From NCBI GenBank assembly GCA_015680685.1, contig MNCI01007684.1, positions 62,653 to 126,652 of the forward strand: a stretch of 64,000 nt of DNA, in the 5' to 3' direction. The translations under genes were made by a program, and so were the position numbers. The notes below the pieces were generated by a model. The model made no database searches, was not told the origin of the DNA, and was given only the letters and a program-made list of their open reading frames with translations. The DNA is from Gnetum montanum (Eukaryota; Streptophyta; Gnetopsida; Gnetales; Gnetaceae). Positions 9,928 through 21,619 of this stretch are shown piece by piece. Positions within the stretch are counted from its first letter, which is position 1. Each line of letters starts with the position of its first letter.

Positions 9928-12720
9928 ATGACTCCTAAAAGAACCGTAGAAGGAAGACCCTCATAGTAAGGTTGCAAAAGACCTAGATGTAGAGGCATAG
10001 GACAAGCTAGAGGATAGACTCCACAAATAGAGTAGGAGCATCAATCCTTTAGCATCCATCAACAAACACATGTAATAGAACAATTTTTGCAAGCTAAGCT
10101 TGAAATACCACTAGCTCCAAAGTAAGGCAACACCTCACATTGTTGATAGAATGTCTTCAAGCCATTGATGAAAAATCAATCATGTCCACTATTATTGTGG
10201 AATGTAACTTCAATCTATTCATGGAATTTGCACCTACCAACATCTGAGAATGACTCCAAGCCTCTCCTCTATGGCCAACTCTATCATGTAGTGGAGAATG
10301 GTACTTAGGCGAAGTGTACCAATTTTAGAAGAATAAGAAGAATGAAGCCACAGTAAAAATTGAAGGATTTATATTGCATTATTTAGTCAAGGAAATTGCA
10401 AAGGCACTAAATATTTCTAATGTTGGAGAAAATATTGCTTAAATATCTACAAGATCTAACATAGATGTAAAGAGACTATGGATACAAAGAGCTTATAGGT
10501 TAGTAGATAAGAAATATAGTGGATTTTTAGCTGAAGAAAAGATATATGTCAAGATCAAGACCTATCACATTTTCCCTATCAAAAGATTAAATTGAATTTC
10601 CACCTATGCTGCAAGAGGAAGCATCATCTTCATGGAAAAATTCAACACAAACATGATTCATTTATTGTTTCTAGAAATTCAAAGAAGGTTTGGATGAGAA
10701 ATAGATAAGGAAACTTACTTTGTCATTCCCTTCTCTCATCAGAAGGTCATGCAAGCTAGCTAGGATCTTGGGCTACACAAAGGATATCCTACACAAGGCC
10801 CAAAATGCATCTTATGTTGAAATGTCAAAATTAGTGTCTCCAAATAAAGATTACCTAGAAAATCTAGTAGGCACTAAGGGAGCAATAGGATCCATACCGA
10901 CTAGAAACATTCCAACCATAGGATAGGAAAAAGCAGGATCTAGTGGATTAATGCTAGCTAGTGATAGACTTGGATTAAGTGCTCCACTAGCACAATAATA
11001 CTATAGACCTTCTATGGGCCACTTGCAATAGATTGAAAAGACTATAAGCTAGGAAAATAGGGAAGGTTCTATACTGTATCGATTCAAAGAAAATCCAAGA
11101 AAACCTCCAATATCAACATGACCCACTACTAGTCAAATATCATTATAGGAAAGAGAAGGTGAAGACTAGGCATAACAAATCTCTAGGAATGCTACATCCT
11201 TTCAAGTCATGCTGGAGACACGAGAATGAGCCATAATCATGGTAATACAATACTAGGATGTAGTAAGGATAGTAGAGGTGATCATGAATCACATTTTAAA
11301 AAATCATTTAATGTTTCCATTATGTCACTGGAAAATATTACTAGAGCCAAAGATGTTAAAATGATAGCCAATACATTCATGCCTCTAGAAGAACATGAAG
11401 ATATCCTAGATCAACTACTATAGATAGGAGAAGTAATGTTTAATCTTATTGATAATCCTAGTGATATCACCACAGTATAGTTAAATTTGATCTCAACAAC
11501 AGGTAAGCTGGTAATTGTTGAGACAAGAGTTGAACATGCAAAGAATGAAGTGCAACTATTATAAGTTGAATTGGTAGCCTTACGAGCAGGTAGCCTTATG
11601 AGCAAAAAAGAGAGACCTTGCAAAATACATAGTGCTAGAACAACTTGATAAATTCATAATTAAACAAGTGATCCAACTTAGAGCTAGAAACATCCAAGTA
11701 GAAATCGAAAGAAAGAATGTAACATGGAATGCCTCTATAGTAGAAGCATAAACATATGCACACATCAAAGCACTAACTACCCTTGAAGAATAAAATAAAA
11801 GAATTGCTGCCAAAAAGATGAGGTTAATAGATATAGAAAAACAAAAGAATATTCTTGAAGAAAGCATTCTTCAACTTAAAGAATAATTTGCTAGAGTCAA
11901 CCAAGATATGAGGAAATTGCTTAGAGAAAATAAAGCCCTATCAATGGAGGAAGTCCATGTGATTTATTAAAAATTAGCGATTAAAATCAATGTGTGGTGT
12001 TATGAGGTCAAAAAGCATGAAATACTAAAAGAACACTTTAAAGACCAAGTGAACATGTAAAAAAAATCAATAAAAAATAAATCTAGTTGGCTAAATCCAA
12101 AATTAGCTCCATCATGACATAGAGATCTAATTGGCAGTCGATCCTAGATAGTCTTGCCCATGTCCATTAGGTTGGAGTGAAAAACAAGAACCTATAGATT
12201 AAAAACCTTATAGAGTACATGGGATTAGTAAATCATCAATATGTTAATCTAGCCAGGCTTATAGTAGGAAGGCCTACAAATAGACTAGAGAAACAAGTGG
12301 TTGTGACCTATGCATTATATGAGAGAGTTTGTAGCCAAAAATGGCATACAAAAAAATTATATATTACAAACCTAGAGCTTGAAGTGATCAAAGATAGCTA
12401 CCAAGATTAGAAATATGTAGGAGCAAACTTGGCCCACAAAATGATCAACTATTAAGAATTAAGAAAAGTGGCCAAGACATTTGAAGAAGAAAGATAGTGA
12501 TTTGTAGCTTGGTACGTGAAGGAAAACAAAATGTTTCTAAAACTATCATGCTTATGGAAGGTACAAAATTTAGTAAACATTGTAAAATTCACTTGAATAG
12601 TACATGATCCCATATCAGAAAAGGAGATACTTCAGGCACTACTTAGTAGATACTAGATTTCAAAGCTTGATGACAATGGAAATAAGTCGATGGAGGAGCC
12701 ACCACCACTAGGGACTTGAG
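9928..12720 (+). pseudogene. Element H protein, resembling 'putative plant transposon protein' domain
   Basis: An ATG at 9928 starts a basic N-terminus (MTPKRTVEGRPS). The conserved core at about 10300-10650 reads GEWYLGEVYQF, then TVKIEGFILHYLVKEIAKAL, then EEKIYVKIKTYHIFP and STYAARGSIIFMEKF. It is followed by LGYTKDILHKAQNASYVEMSK (10750-10840). D shows the same order (EGVFISYSVKVIFEAL, YFKIDTCHLFP, STYAARG-like, GYTNDNLKKVQNASYVGM). The layout resembles the plant-specific family Pfam calls a putative plant transposon protein, found in pol-less LTR elements; that assignment is from memory of the pattern. The C-terminal third is rich in Glu, Lys and Leu and probably coiled coil. Stops occur throughout. 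Confidence 0.5.
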
Positions 12721-12900
12721 CTACATCAAGCTTTATCATTTTGTTTTGTTTTTTTATTTTGGGTTATAAAAATTTATGTCATTCATGTGATGCATGATGA
12801 TTTTGAAAATATCACTCAAACCATAATGCAACATTCAAAGTCAAGTTAGCAATGTATATAAGTAGTCATGTCAAATTCTAAATACACCTCACGATTTTGT

Positions 12901-12960
12901 AAGGAACTCTATCCTTCTTTTGTTTTCACTTGAGAATAAGTATTCAATTAGTCATGGTGG
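12901..12960 (+). promoter_or_regulatory. Conserved pre-polypurine block of element H
   Basis: AAGGAACTCTATCCTT (12901-12916) has inverted AAGGA/TCCTT arms and is followed by a conserved ACTTGAGAATAAGT and AGTCATGGTGG, which abuts the LTR. It matches the block at 429-486 (minus) of element A. Confidence 0.45.
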
Positions 12961-13836
12961 TATGATAAAATCCTTTATGTTAAATAATGTGATATCGTAT
13001 CTACAATATCATAGCTCTGCTTACATCATTGTAGACATGATGTAGTTGGCCCTCATCATAACTATAAATACCAACCCACTATCATGTTGTTGGAACAAAT
13101 TTTGCATGACATTTAGCAAAATTCTTGCAATTTAGTTTTGTGCATTATACTTAGAGATAAAGTTAGAAGTGAACACCCACAATGTGATTGCTAATAGTTG
13201 TACAAAGTTTTTTTTAGTGGATTATACTTAGACACAATTCATGAGCAACAATAAAGATTGAGATTATTTCTTACCATTGCAAAAAATCAATTAGATTAAT
13301 TTTACTTTTTTATGTGATTTATAATTACTAAGTTATTTACTTTTGTTTAGTATTTTACTTTTTAAATGTCTATTAGTAAGGTGGAATAAGTATGACTAGT
13401 TTTGAGTGTTTAGTGTAATTGTTTGATAATCCAATAGTGACTTCACTTGATTTGCATAGTAGTGAAGTCACTTTGTAATTCCAGTAATTGTTACATGAAT
13501 CCAAGGCATATATGGAAATTCAAGAATGGATGCTTATTGTCATAGGCTAGGATAGATCTACATTTCTATTTTTATTTAGAACTAAACTTTATTCTCACTT
13601 TCATTATGGAAAAACTTAAGATTAATTTAAGCCCACAACATCATGATATCATATACCTCACCAAGAGTTAAACCATACTACTTACACTTCACTAACTCAA
13701 CATATGAAGAAAATGATCATAAACCAACTATCAACCACTAGCATACTTACACTGTCCATCAATAGATTATAATATGGTCACACATGAATGCTTATGACTT
13801 GTATGGTGAAGTGTTGGAATACCCAACCGCTCATCA
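12961..13836 (+). repeat. 3' LTR of element H
   Basis: This 876-base LTR starts TATGATAAAATCC after the purine-rich CATGGTGG and ends GCTCATCA. It holds decayed GATATC palindromes (about 12992-13012), a TATA box (13063-13070) and AATAAAG near 13251. No primer site follows, as expected for a 3' LTR. Confidence 0.75.
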
Positions 13837-13879
13837 ATTGTAGAGCTAGTCTATCCTATGAAAACAAGGTTAGAACAAA

Positions 13880-15162
13880 TAGTCTACATATGGATCTTAT
13901 TTGGGAGGAGGACTTTATGCCTCTTTATTCATACCAACATGGAAATATGATCTTTAAATAATGGACTATGATATAGGCTTAGTTATTTACTTCATCATTG
14001 GCTAAACTTGTGAGACTTCTTCATATCGAGACTAGATGTAGAACTTGGAGTTCTAGCAAATTTTGGATTTAATTGTTGAGGCATGTTTTTCATGGAGTAT
14101 TCTCTCTTTGTTGATGAGATCTCACAAGTCCAACATCAAGGCTAAAAATAAATCCTTGTAATACTTCAATTGAGTATGAAAAAAATCAATTTCATTAATG
14201 GGTGTCAAGAAAATAGTTGGAGAGTCTAGGCTAGACTTATGAGAGAGGAGCAAATTCTCCTGGGTAGGAATGGAATTATGTAGGAGGATAAGTCTTTTAA
14301 ACCCTATAAAGAAATTGATTTAAGTGATATCTTAGAGATGTTGGTTCATTGGCTTGGTTGTATTTCCCTCATCATGGAGTAGGAACAATTTCTTAAATCT
14401 ATTAAGTATTCTTTATGTTTCATGCAAGGCCTTAATTGAAAGGATGTATAGGCCTTTTAGGTTTTGTACCCTCCTTTGAGCTTAGCATCATATTGAGTTG
14501 GGTTACTTCCTAGAATTAATGGAGCTTGAACCAGTATAAGAAGTGTACTCTAAAAGCTAATCCTTAGCTGCACTTTAAGGACATTGCTTCTTATGTGCTA
14601 TGAAGAATTTTGAGAAACGTCTAAGTGTCAATGGTTCTTTGGTTAAGGGATTATGGAACACTCTAAGTTATCTATTTAGGGTGCCCAAGTGTTCGAAAAG
14701 CACTTTGACTTAGTGGTTCCAAGGAACAATGGGACTCCATCTTGTTTCTTCCTCTTTATCCTTCTCATCATACCCTCACACTAACAAAACTACATGGATT
14801 TTGATTTTACAATGGTCATAGATATGTAGGTAGCTAGGATTGGCATTGTGTTAAACCTTGTACTAGATCCTAAGTGGTATGGGGGTAAGGCATCCCTTGT
14901 AAATATATCATCACCCTCCCATCGATGATATTTATTAGGTTATTTGTTTGCTTATTTTCTTATCTCCAATTGGATTCATAGATGTTCTTCTAGAGGTGTA
15001 TACATAACTTAAGAAAATTGGATGCATTACATGTTCCCTCTAGAGAATTCAAGTGTATAGATGCTCATGTAGAGGCATAGTTCCTAGGTCTTGTTCCCTA
15101 GATATAAAGGATCTAAGGAAATTCCTTGGGATACCTGATAATGTTGGGACAATGTTGTTACA
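13880..15162 (+). mobile_element. G1: 3' end fragment of a second LTR family
   Basis: The internal part (about 13880-14593) aligns with about 63310-63886 of G2. Shared landmarks include ATCGAGAC...AGAACTTGGAGTTCTAGCAA and TTTCATGCAAGGC. It is followed by an LTR (14594-15162). The 5' portion is missing where element H ends at 13836, so H may have inserted into it, placing the rest of G1 left of the window. Confidence 0.7.
14594..15162 (+). repeat. LTR of G1
   Basis: This copy starts TGTG after a segment shared with G2's internal DNA and ends GTTGTTACA, giving TGT...ACA termini. It matches the G2 LTR along its length (GGAACACTCT, ATATGTAGGTAGCTAGGAT, TGTACTAGATC, CCCATCGATG). No primer site follows, so it is a 3' LTR. 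Confidence 0.75.
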
Positions 15163-15589
15163 AACAATATTTTCTCCTAACTTTTAATAATAAAATTTTA
15201 GTACTATGAGCCTTAGAGAGGCTTAAACACTCAACTTATAATATATTCTTTATAATCATTGTAAGCCAATGCCTATGTTAAAATCTATAAATAATTTGTA
15301 TGCCATTTAAATGAAGTCCTTTATACAACCTTAAAACATCTTATTATTATAAACTTCCTTCTCATACATATCCTAGGCATTTTTTTGGATTGGTTATAAT
15401 GATGAAAACATGAAAAGGCATCTCTAAAATCATTACATATTTAATTTTTGTTATTTTGGAGTTTCCCTTCTTTGTAGTGATTCTCTACTCTTTTACTTTG
15501 AACTTTTATTTTTAATATATTTATATTTTAGGGTTTAACACCCATACACATCCTAGGCATATAAAAAATATGACCTTATATGATCATAG
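15163..15589. other. No recognisable feature
   Basis: AT-rich sequence between the G1 LTR and readable gypsy pol of F. It could hold the remains of F's RNase H or integrase, but I see no motif. Confidence 0.4.
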
Positions 15590-16400
15590 GTTTTATTCCT
15601 TTGTTAGGCCTCACCATGAATATTTGGTCACAACTAGTAAAAATATCAATCCTTTTGTTATTACTTCTTAGTATACCTCATGTTACTTTTTAAATCCTCT
15701 TTGTTCCAAAGATAAGCTATTGGACCCTTTTGGTGCTAAGGTCAATCTTCTTTTAACTCCTCAAAGTTTCTTGGCAAGCATTTCTTCAAGAAAAAAATGC
15801 AATCTTTTCCTAATAAATTAGTGAAAATAATTTCTATCTTAGATCTAGAAGTCTTCCAAAACCATTTTGTAGTATCCAACTAACTCTAATAATCTTTGTA
15901 CTTCATTAACTATTATTGAAATTGGCCAATCATGAATCACTAAACTTTTGGATGGATCCACTGTTATACTTACTCTTAACACTACATGTTCAAGAAATTG
16001 AATCTCTTAAAAAATGTACACTTAGATAAATATGCAAATATTTAATGCTTCCTTAAGGTTTTTTACTCTTAGGGAATTCTAACTTTAAATCAATCTTTGA
16101 GAATAATTTAGCCTCCCTTAGATGATTAAAAAAATCATCAAATGTTTATAAAGGATAATGATTCTTAATGATCACTTGATTTAAAAATTTATAGTGAATT
16201 CAAAACCTTAAGCTATCATCCTTCTTCTTTACAAATACAACTGAGGTATCCCCTGGATCTACACAAGGATGAATTATTGAAATTTTATCTATCAACTTTT
16301 AAATCTAAATTTTAAACTCTATTAGTTCCTCATGTAGCATCCTATGTAAGGCCTTGAAAATGGATTAGGCTACAGGCTTTAAAAAAATATAAAATTTATT
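15590..16400 (-). pseudogene. F: chromovirus-like Ty3/gypsy reverse transcriptase, decayed
   Basis: Minus-strand translation from about 16300 reads HPCVDPGDTSVVFVKKKDDSL, then NQVIIKNHYPL, then LREAKLFSKIDLK. These match the RT fingers and palm of chromovirus-type gypsy elements (SPWGAPVLFVKKKDGS, KNRYPLPRIDDLF, FSKIDLRSGYHQ). The frame then jumps to the region after the catalytic motif: FLEHVV-like, VDPSK, WPISI, EVQRLLELVGYYK. The segment with MPFGLTNAP and YIDD is absent, so an internal deletion of roughly 250-300 bases removed the active site. It is a different lineage from A, B and E. Confidence 0.75.
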
Positions 16401-16619
16401 ATTTCACTTAAGAGGTAACCTAGGAATTTCCTTCTTGAAAATATCTGTGAAGTATTAAATCAATGGTATTTGCTCAAAATTTTCTTCCTTTATCTTATAT
16501 ATTTTTTTCATGTAGTAGTCATGTCCATGTTCCCATAGCTTATTAAGATTCTTAGTAAAATCTAAGTTGGTCTTATTCTTTTCTTCTTTGACTAAACCTT
16601 AACTTCTTTCCTATGAAGA

Positions 16620-16780
16620 GATTGAAGACTAAGAAGTTTATCTTTACAATTCAAGCATCCTCTAAACCTAGCCAATTAGTTTATCCCAAGAATCACATCA
16701 TTCTCTTTAATGTTCATAACTATAAGATGTTAGATACATTTCTTAAAAATATCTAACTTAATGCTTTAGGATCTATCAAA
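16620..16780 (-). pseudogene. F: aspartic protease remnant
   Basis: Minus-strand translation shows NDVILGIN, then a stop at the Trp position, then LARFRGCLNCKDKLLSLQ. This matches the VILGMDWL...IDC block that ends the protease of chromovirus gypsy polyproteins. It lies upstream of the RT fragment in the right order. The catalytic D-S/T-G region is not readable. Confidence 0.6.
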
Positions 16781-16799
16781 ATTCTAATTTTTTACTAGC

Positions 16800-17260
16800 C
16801 ATGATTCGACTATGACTTGATCATGAGTCATGGTTCAACTATAAACAAAGATTAAGATTTTCTAAGGATACCATGACTTCATCATGAGTCATGGTTGTCA
16901 TTCCATGACTTTACCATGAGTCATGGAAAATTTGCCATATTTGAACATTCATCACTAGTAGATCATGAGTTGTGATCAGTGCACCACAACATCACCACAA
17001 GTTATGGTAAGATTTTCTTAAGATATTTATGAAGCATGAAGTACTGATGCTTCATGATTGACAACTTTAAATCAATCAAAAAAATACCACGAGTCATGTT
17101 TGAGACCATGACCTAACCATGGGTTCTGGTATTCTACCACAAGTTGACCACAAATCAAGTTCTGAAGAAAAATGATCTTCATAATATTATGAGTTGTGAT
17201 GGGCTCCTAGTATGAAAACCTTGAATATTGCAACTTGACCATGAGTTTTTATCAAAAAAT
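16800..17260. repeat. Degenerate array of CATGACTT..CATGAGTCATGG units
   Basis: Three clear units, each a near-palindrome containing TGAGTCAT, lie at 16811-16833, 16871-16894 and 16903-16926 (TGAGTCA cores at 16824-16830, 16885-16891 and 16917-16923). At least five weaker units follow to about 17260. Spacing is irregular (30-60 bases), so it is not a simple satellite. TGAGTCA is the core bound by GCN4/AP-1-like bZIP proteins. It lies just beyond the F protease remnant. Confidence 0.55.
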
Positions 17261-18045
17261 ATTTCTCAAATTTCTTCACTTTGAATGATCAATTATGATG
17301 AATGTTATTTTTGCAATTTCCTTACAAAATGACCTATTATCTAGAATGAATATTTCTAAATTTCTTTCATGGTAGAAATGGTAGATTGAATCAAACTTGT
17401 AGATGACCTTTAAACTTTTTAACTAGATAAATTCGATGAGGGAAACATTAAGAAAAATTGAAATTGAAATATTGTAATGAGAATGCTAAGTTAAATGTAG
17501 GATGCCTTGTGTCTAATTGATGGATAGGAAAGATGAATATTTGAGAGGTTAACTTGAATTGATAAAATGAAACTAAAAATTCAATTGATAGTAATGAAAA
17601 TTAATGATGGTGTAAGGACCAATTCTTTATTTAATGTAAATAGTTGTTAAAATAAGATAGTTCTAGTAAGAAATTTGTAATAAGAGCTTTAACATAGAAA
17701 AAGCACATAATTACAACCAAGCATGGCCTTAGAATTTATGCAAAATGATTGAAGCTTTACTTAGGGGACTTTTGAGTGTTATTCCCCATAATGAAAATAA
17801 ATAAATAAAACAAAATACAGTAGAGTTGAAGCGAAAAATGAGTCATATCTACTGATCAACTTAAGAAAAAATCGAAACAGATTTCTAGCTTTGAAACTTT
17901 TATCTTCATGTACATAATGACATTGTATATTAATGCTAATAATCCCTCCTTTAGTGTACAATGCATACTTTGTTTTTCTTTATTGTTGTCTTCTTGATTC
18001 CTATGTTATCACAAAGGTGCTCATCCCTATAATGAATAAGAGATT
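17261..18045. other. No recognisable feature
   Basis: AT-rich DNA with short open stretches that match nothing I recognise. It may include the 3' region of the copia remnant on its right, but no LTR terminus was found. Confidence 0.4.
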
Positions 18046-18059
18046 TGGTGATAAATGAT

Positions 18060-18125
18060 GTTATTCTAGTAACCCTAGGTCATAGGTTTGATTTAGCTAG
18101 GTAGCACTAAGTTATAATGTTTTTT
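18060..18125 (+). mobile_element. tRNA-derived SINE fragment S1
   Basis: It reads CCCTAGGTCATAGGTTTGAT followed by AGCTAGGTAGCACTAAGTTATAA. This matches the box-B half and body of the SINE copies S3-S5. The box-A head is not readable. Confidence 0.5.
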
Positions 18126-18639
18126 AAAAAGTCTTTAAGAAACTATAAAACTAGCCCAATTGATCCAAAGGGTCTTAGTAAATGTAACTAAAAAAAGTTA
18201 GTTTTAGTATCTACGTGTATTTTTTTGATGTTACCTTCCTTTACTTTTTCCTTGATAAAGTAATATTGTATATCAATATGCTTTTATTTTTTATGAAAAA
18301 AATATTCATTTGAAAGTTTTATAGCTAAAGTGTTTTCATGATATAATTTCATGGAAAGATCTACATAAAAGCTAATATGATTCATGAGTTTCATTAATAA
18401 AAGAATAGCTTGGGTACATCTTGTTATGGTAATAAATTCTACATCACAAGTTGAAAACTAATAAATGTTTGTTTTCTTGATTTCTAATATATAGCATTGT
18501 TTCCATGAAATATTATGGCTTCTAACATTGCCTTCTAAATCAACATTTGATTAACCATGAAATTGTCCATCATCTTTGGTGTAAATGATTTTGTGGTCTA
18601 ATGTGCCTTTCACATATCTTGGTATATGGATGAGAGCAT

Positions 18640-19520
18640 TTAGATAAGATTGTCTAGACTCTTGCTTAACCTTGATGGAAGAGAGGTGATAAATTTCAAA
18701 TTCAGTCTTGTATGATAAGAAAAACTAAGTCCTCTAATCATGCCTCTATATGAAATGGCATTTACTACATTTGTTGTGTCTTTATTTTTCAAATTTATGT
18801 TATGATGGAGAGAAGTCTTGGTGGTCTTTTCTTTGTCAATTTTGAATTTTTTTGAAATGGTTGTAGCACATTTTTTTTGATGGACATTGATTCCCTCATA
18901 GTCTTGGTCAAACTTTATTCCAAGAAAATACTTCAATTCTCCTAGGTCTTATATTTAAATTCATTCTTCATGTTTGCCTTCAAGTCCTTTAATAGTTTAT
19001 CATTTGTAGTCATAAAAATGAGATCATCTACATACAAAGAGATTATTATGAAGCCCTTATTATCATGTCTATAATACAAGATTGATTTACACATGTAAGA
19101 TGAGCATCCTTTCTTTATTAGTTATTCATACATTCTATGGAACTAACCTCTAAGAGCATGTTTTAAGCCATATAGGAATTTTTTTAATTTGTAAACTTTG
19201 TCTTCTTTTCCTTTGATGGTGTATCCTTCAAGTTGATGAATATACACTTCTTCTTTAATGTTATCATTTAGGTAGACTAATTTTACATTCACCTAATGTA
19301 GTTTCAATTTGTGATGAGTAGAAATTAAGAGGATGAGTTTAATGGTTTTGAATCTTGCAACTAGACCAAAAATTTCCTCATATTCTATGTGTTTTATTTG
19401 TTTGAAACCTCTTGTTATAAGTCTTGCTTTTTGTTTGATGAATTTTCCTTTTTCATTAAATTTTTTATTCTACAACCACTTGCCATCAATTATCTTTTTC
19501 ATTTATATTTGTTAACTAAT
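18640..19520 (-). pseudogene. Ty1/copia reverse transcriptase, decayed
   Basis: Minus-strand translation gives, in order, KGKFIKQKARLITRGFKQ, then EIFGLVARFKTIKL, VKLVYLNDNIKEEVYIHQLEG, KVYKLKKFLYGLKHA, the intact catalytic SLYVDDLIFM (YVDD at 19034-19023), and MKYFLGIKFD with SYRGMIRGLSF near the RNase H junction (18936-18640). All are hallmark blocks of plant copia pol. Stops interrupt it at Trp and Gln positions. The YVDD motif is intact but the frame is not. Confidence 0.85.
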
Positions 19521-19844
19521 TTTCATAGTTTTTCTTCATGATGACTTTGCATTCTTTGTTCATGGCTTACTTTCACTTTCATTTAATGCTTCTTCTAGTA
19601 TTTTTTGATTCTACATTCTAGATGATTTGATAGATTTGAATTGCTATGACTTTTTTGTTGGGAAATTTGATAAGCTAATTTCCAACTCCTTCTATATTTT
19701 TTTTTTTTGGAAAAAGGTCAAGCAATGTATATTCCTAAAAAAAAAGCTATACAGCTGTACCATCTCCTTCTATATTAGGATGCTTACCATCTACTATTTT
19801 TATTCTATCAATTTTAGTTAGTTTGTATTATAGAATATGATACT

Positions 19845-19896
19845 TGTATGATGTCATGTGATTAGAAACACTATTATCTAGAATCCAACAATCTTA
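19845..19896 (-). pseudogene. Ty1/copia protease active-site remnant
   Basis: Minus-strand translation reads DCWILDNSVSNHMTSYK, matching the copia block WILDSGASNHMT with the glycine of D-S-G shifted or lost (DNS). It lies between the zinc knuckle and RT as expected. The surrounding protease is not readable. Confidence 0.65.
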
Positions 19897-20019
19897 CTTA
19901 ATTATATTATTATAATTGAGAGTTTTTTAATTACCTTAGTTTTCCTCTTGATTTGAGGATAAGGTTGTTACGTATGCATGATTATTATCCTAGAGTTTTA
20001 GAGCATCAAGTCCAACTTT

Positions 20020-20075
20020 ATACCAACATACTTTTATGGTGTGACCTCTTTTTTTACAAAGAATGTATGAAGGAA
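20020..20075 (-). pseudogene. Ty1/copia gag zinc knuckle
   Basis: Minus-strand translation reads CILCKKRGHTIKVCW, an intact CX2CX4HX4C nucleocapsid knuckle that would bind RNA. Gag N-terminal sequence up to about 20790 is too decayed to read with confidence. Confidence 0.7.
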
Positions 20076-20805
20076 TGGAATAGTGCATTTGTGCTAAAAT
20101 TATTGGGAATGCAGACCAAGAGGACTTAACCTCTTCTTAATCTATGATAAAACTAGCCTAACTACAAGGTGGATTGTTGATTACATCAAGGTCATCCAAA
20201 ATTATTAATCTAGCTAAGAAGAGCAAAAATTTCAACTAGACTTGCATTACAAATGCTTCAAAAATTTATCAATAAAGTTTCTATATCTTGATTTCTATTC
20301 TAAACATAATGTTCACATGTTTATTCTATGTTCCATTCAAATTCTTAAATGAAACATGCATGTTCATTATATAAATTTATAATATCATGATCTTCCTATC
20401 TATTGTTACTTTCTATCTAGAGAACTGCCTAATGTTACATCTCTCATCTAAACCACCAAATCTATTTGGAGTTTGATCAACATGGTATATGTTCTAACGA
20501 AGACTATCATCAACAAATGATTTGCTGTTTCACCTCTTGCCTCTTCCTAAGAGTTCTATCTCTATGTAACTTTCTCATTTAAATAATTATCTTGTTTTGA
20601 ATGCTCCACTACTTTAAACTTCCTCTTTTGGATCATGCTAACAAGCTTCTCTCTCATTTAAATATGAATCGAGCCCTTTTTGAAATGACCTCTATTTCAT
20701 TCCATCTACCTATTTTTCTCACCTTAAAAGAAATTGTAAGTTATTAAGAATTGAAGATGTATGACCAAGTGAAAACATACTACAATACAATATTACAATA
20801 GCTAG

Positions 20806-21400
20806 TGATGAGTGATGAGAATACCCTACATCTAACCATACAAATCACAAGTGTTTCATGCAATCCAATTGTAATCTATGAATGGATTAGTGCGGCTTCT
20901 AGAGAGTTAAATATTTGTTGTTAATGGTTGGCTGGTCACTTCAGTTAATTATGGTCAAAGTTTATAGTTTAAATAAAAGTGAGGCATATGATATAATATT
21001 ATTTCATAGGCTATAAGCTAAAGTAAAACATGACAAATAAGTGACTATTTAATATTAAATTTAATTAATTAAAAAATAAATTCTATACTATCCTAACAAT
21101 GATAGGCATATATTCCCAACCTTTCGTACACATCTTAGATCAATATAAGTACTAATAGAATTACCAAGTAACATTATATTTGGTATACAAAGTGATATCA
21201 CTACTAGGTTATTAGATAATTATATGTTATAATTGATAATGATTGTACTTATTCCATCAAGTTACTAAGATGCATTGGAAATATAAACATTACACTAAAT
21301 ATAAATGAATTTAAACTATAATAGAAAGTAAAGTGCATTGAAAAGTAAATCAAAGCTAGGTAAAATGCTAATTTATTTATTTTCCTTCCATATACTTTAC
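20806..21400 (-). repeat. Partial LTR of element C
   Basis: The left part matches the U5 half of the LTR at 8776-9596 (TGATGAG start on the plus strand, the 'aaccatacaaatcacaagtgtt' block, the TATCCTAACAATG and ATTACCAAGT blocks). The U3 half, with TATA box and palindromes, is not recognisable. To the left, CTAGCTATTGTAATA (minus) could be a decayed primer site or flank. Confidence 0.5.
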
Positions 21401-21619
21401 ACATTGCATTAAAATAGTAGGCGATTTCATAAAAAAATTCAACATTGTACTTTGTTTACACAACACTTGGAACTAAGTCAAAATTAATGTAGTGCATTAG
21501 TTACATATAACTACAAAATTTAACATCATGTACATTATAACTGAAAATTGATTTCATGCATCATTTACACTTGTGTCACAAAAAAATTATAACTAATGCT
21601 GAACATTAATCTATTTCCC

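Larger units (their letters stand above)
9597..13836 (+). mobile_element. Element H: pol-less LTR element of the A/B/E superfamily
   Basis: A leader (9597-9927), one long decayed reading frame (9928-12720), a short non-coding region with the conserved pre-polypurine block, and a 3' LTR (12961-13836) lie in order on the plus strand. No protease, RT or integrase is readable. The 5' LTR is not seen. Element A abuts the leader exactly at its LTR end, so A may have inserted into H, which would put the 5' LTR of H left of the window. Related copies are D (38142-41463) and I (51890-54491). Confidence 0.65.
18200..20790 (-). mobile_element. Ty1/copia element remnant
   Basis: On the minus strand a gag zinc knuckle, protease active site and RT/RNase H junction lie in copia order. 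No LTR is recognised at either side. Only about 330 bases separate the protease from the start of RT (19845 to 19520), so nearly the whole integrase is missing. Confidence 0.75.

Noticed and set aside
16800-17260. CRISPR-like repeat array
   Set aside because: Unit spacing and sequence are irregular, the units are palindromic transcription-factor-like sites, and the context is a plant genome.
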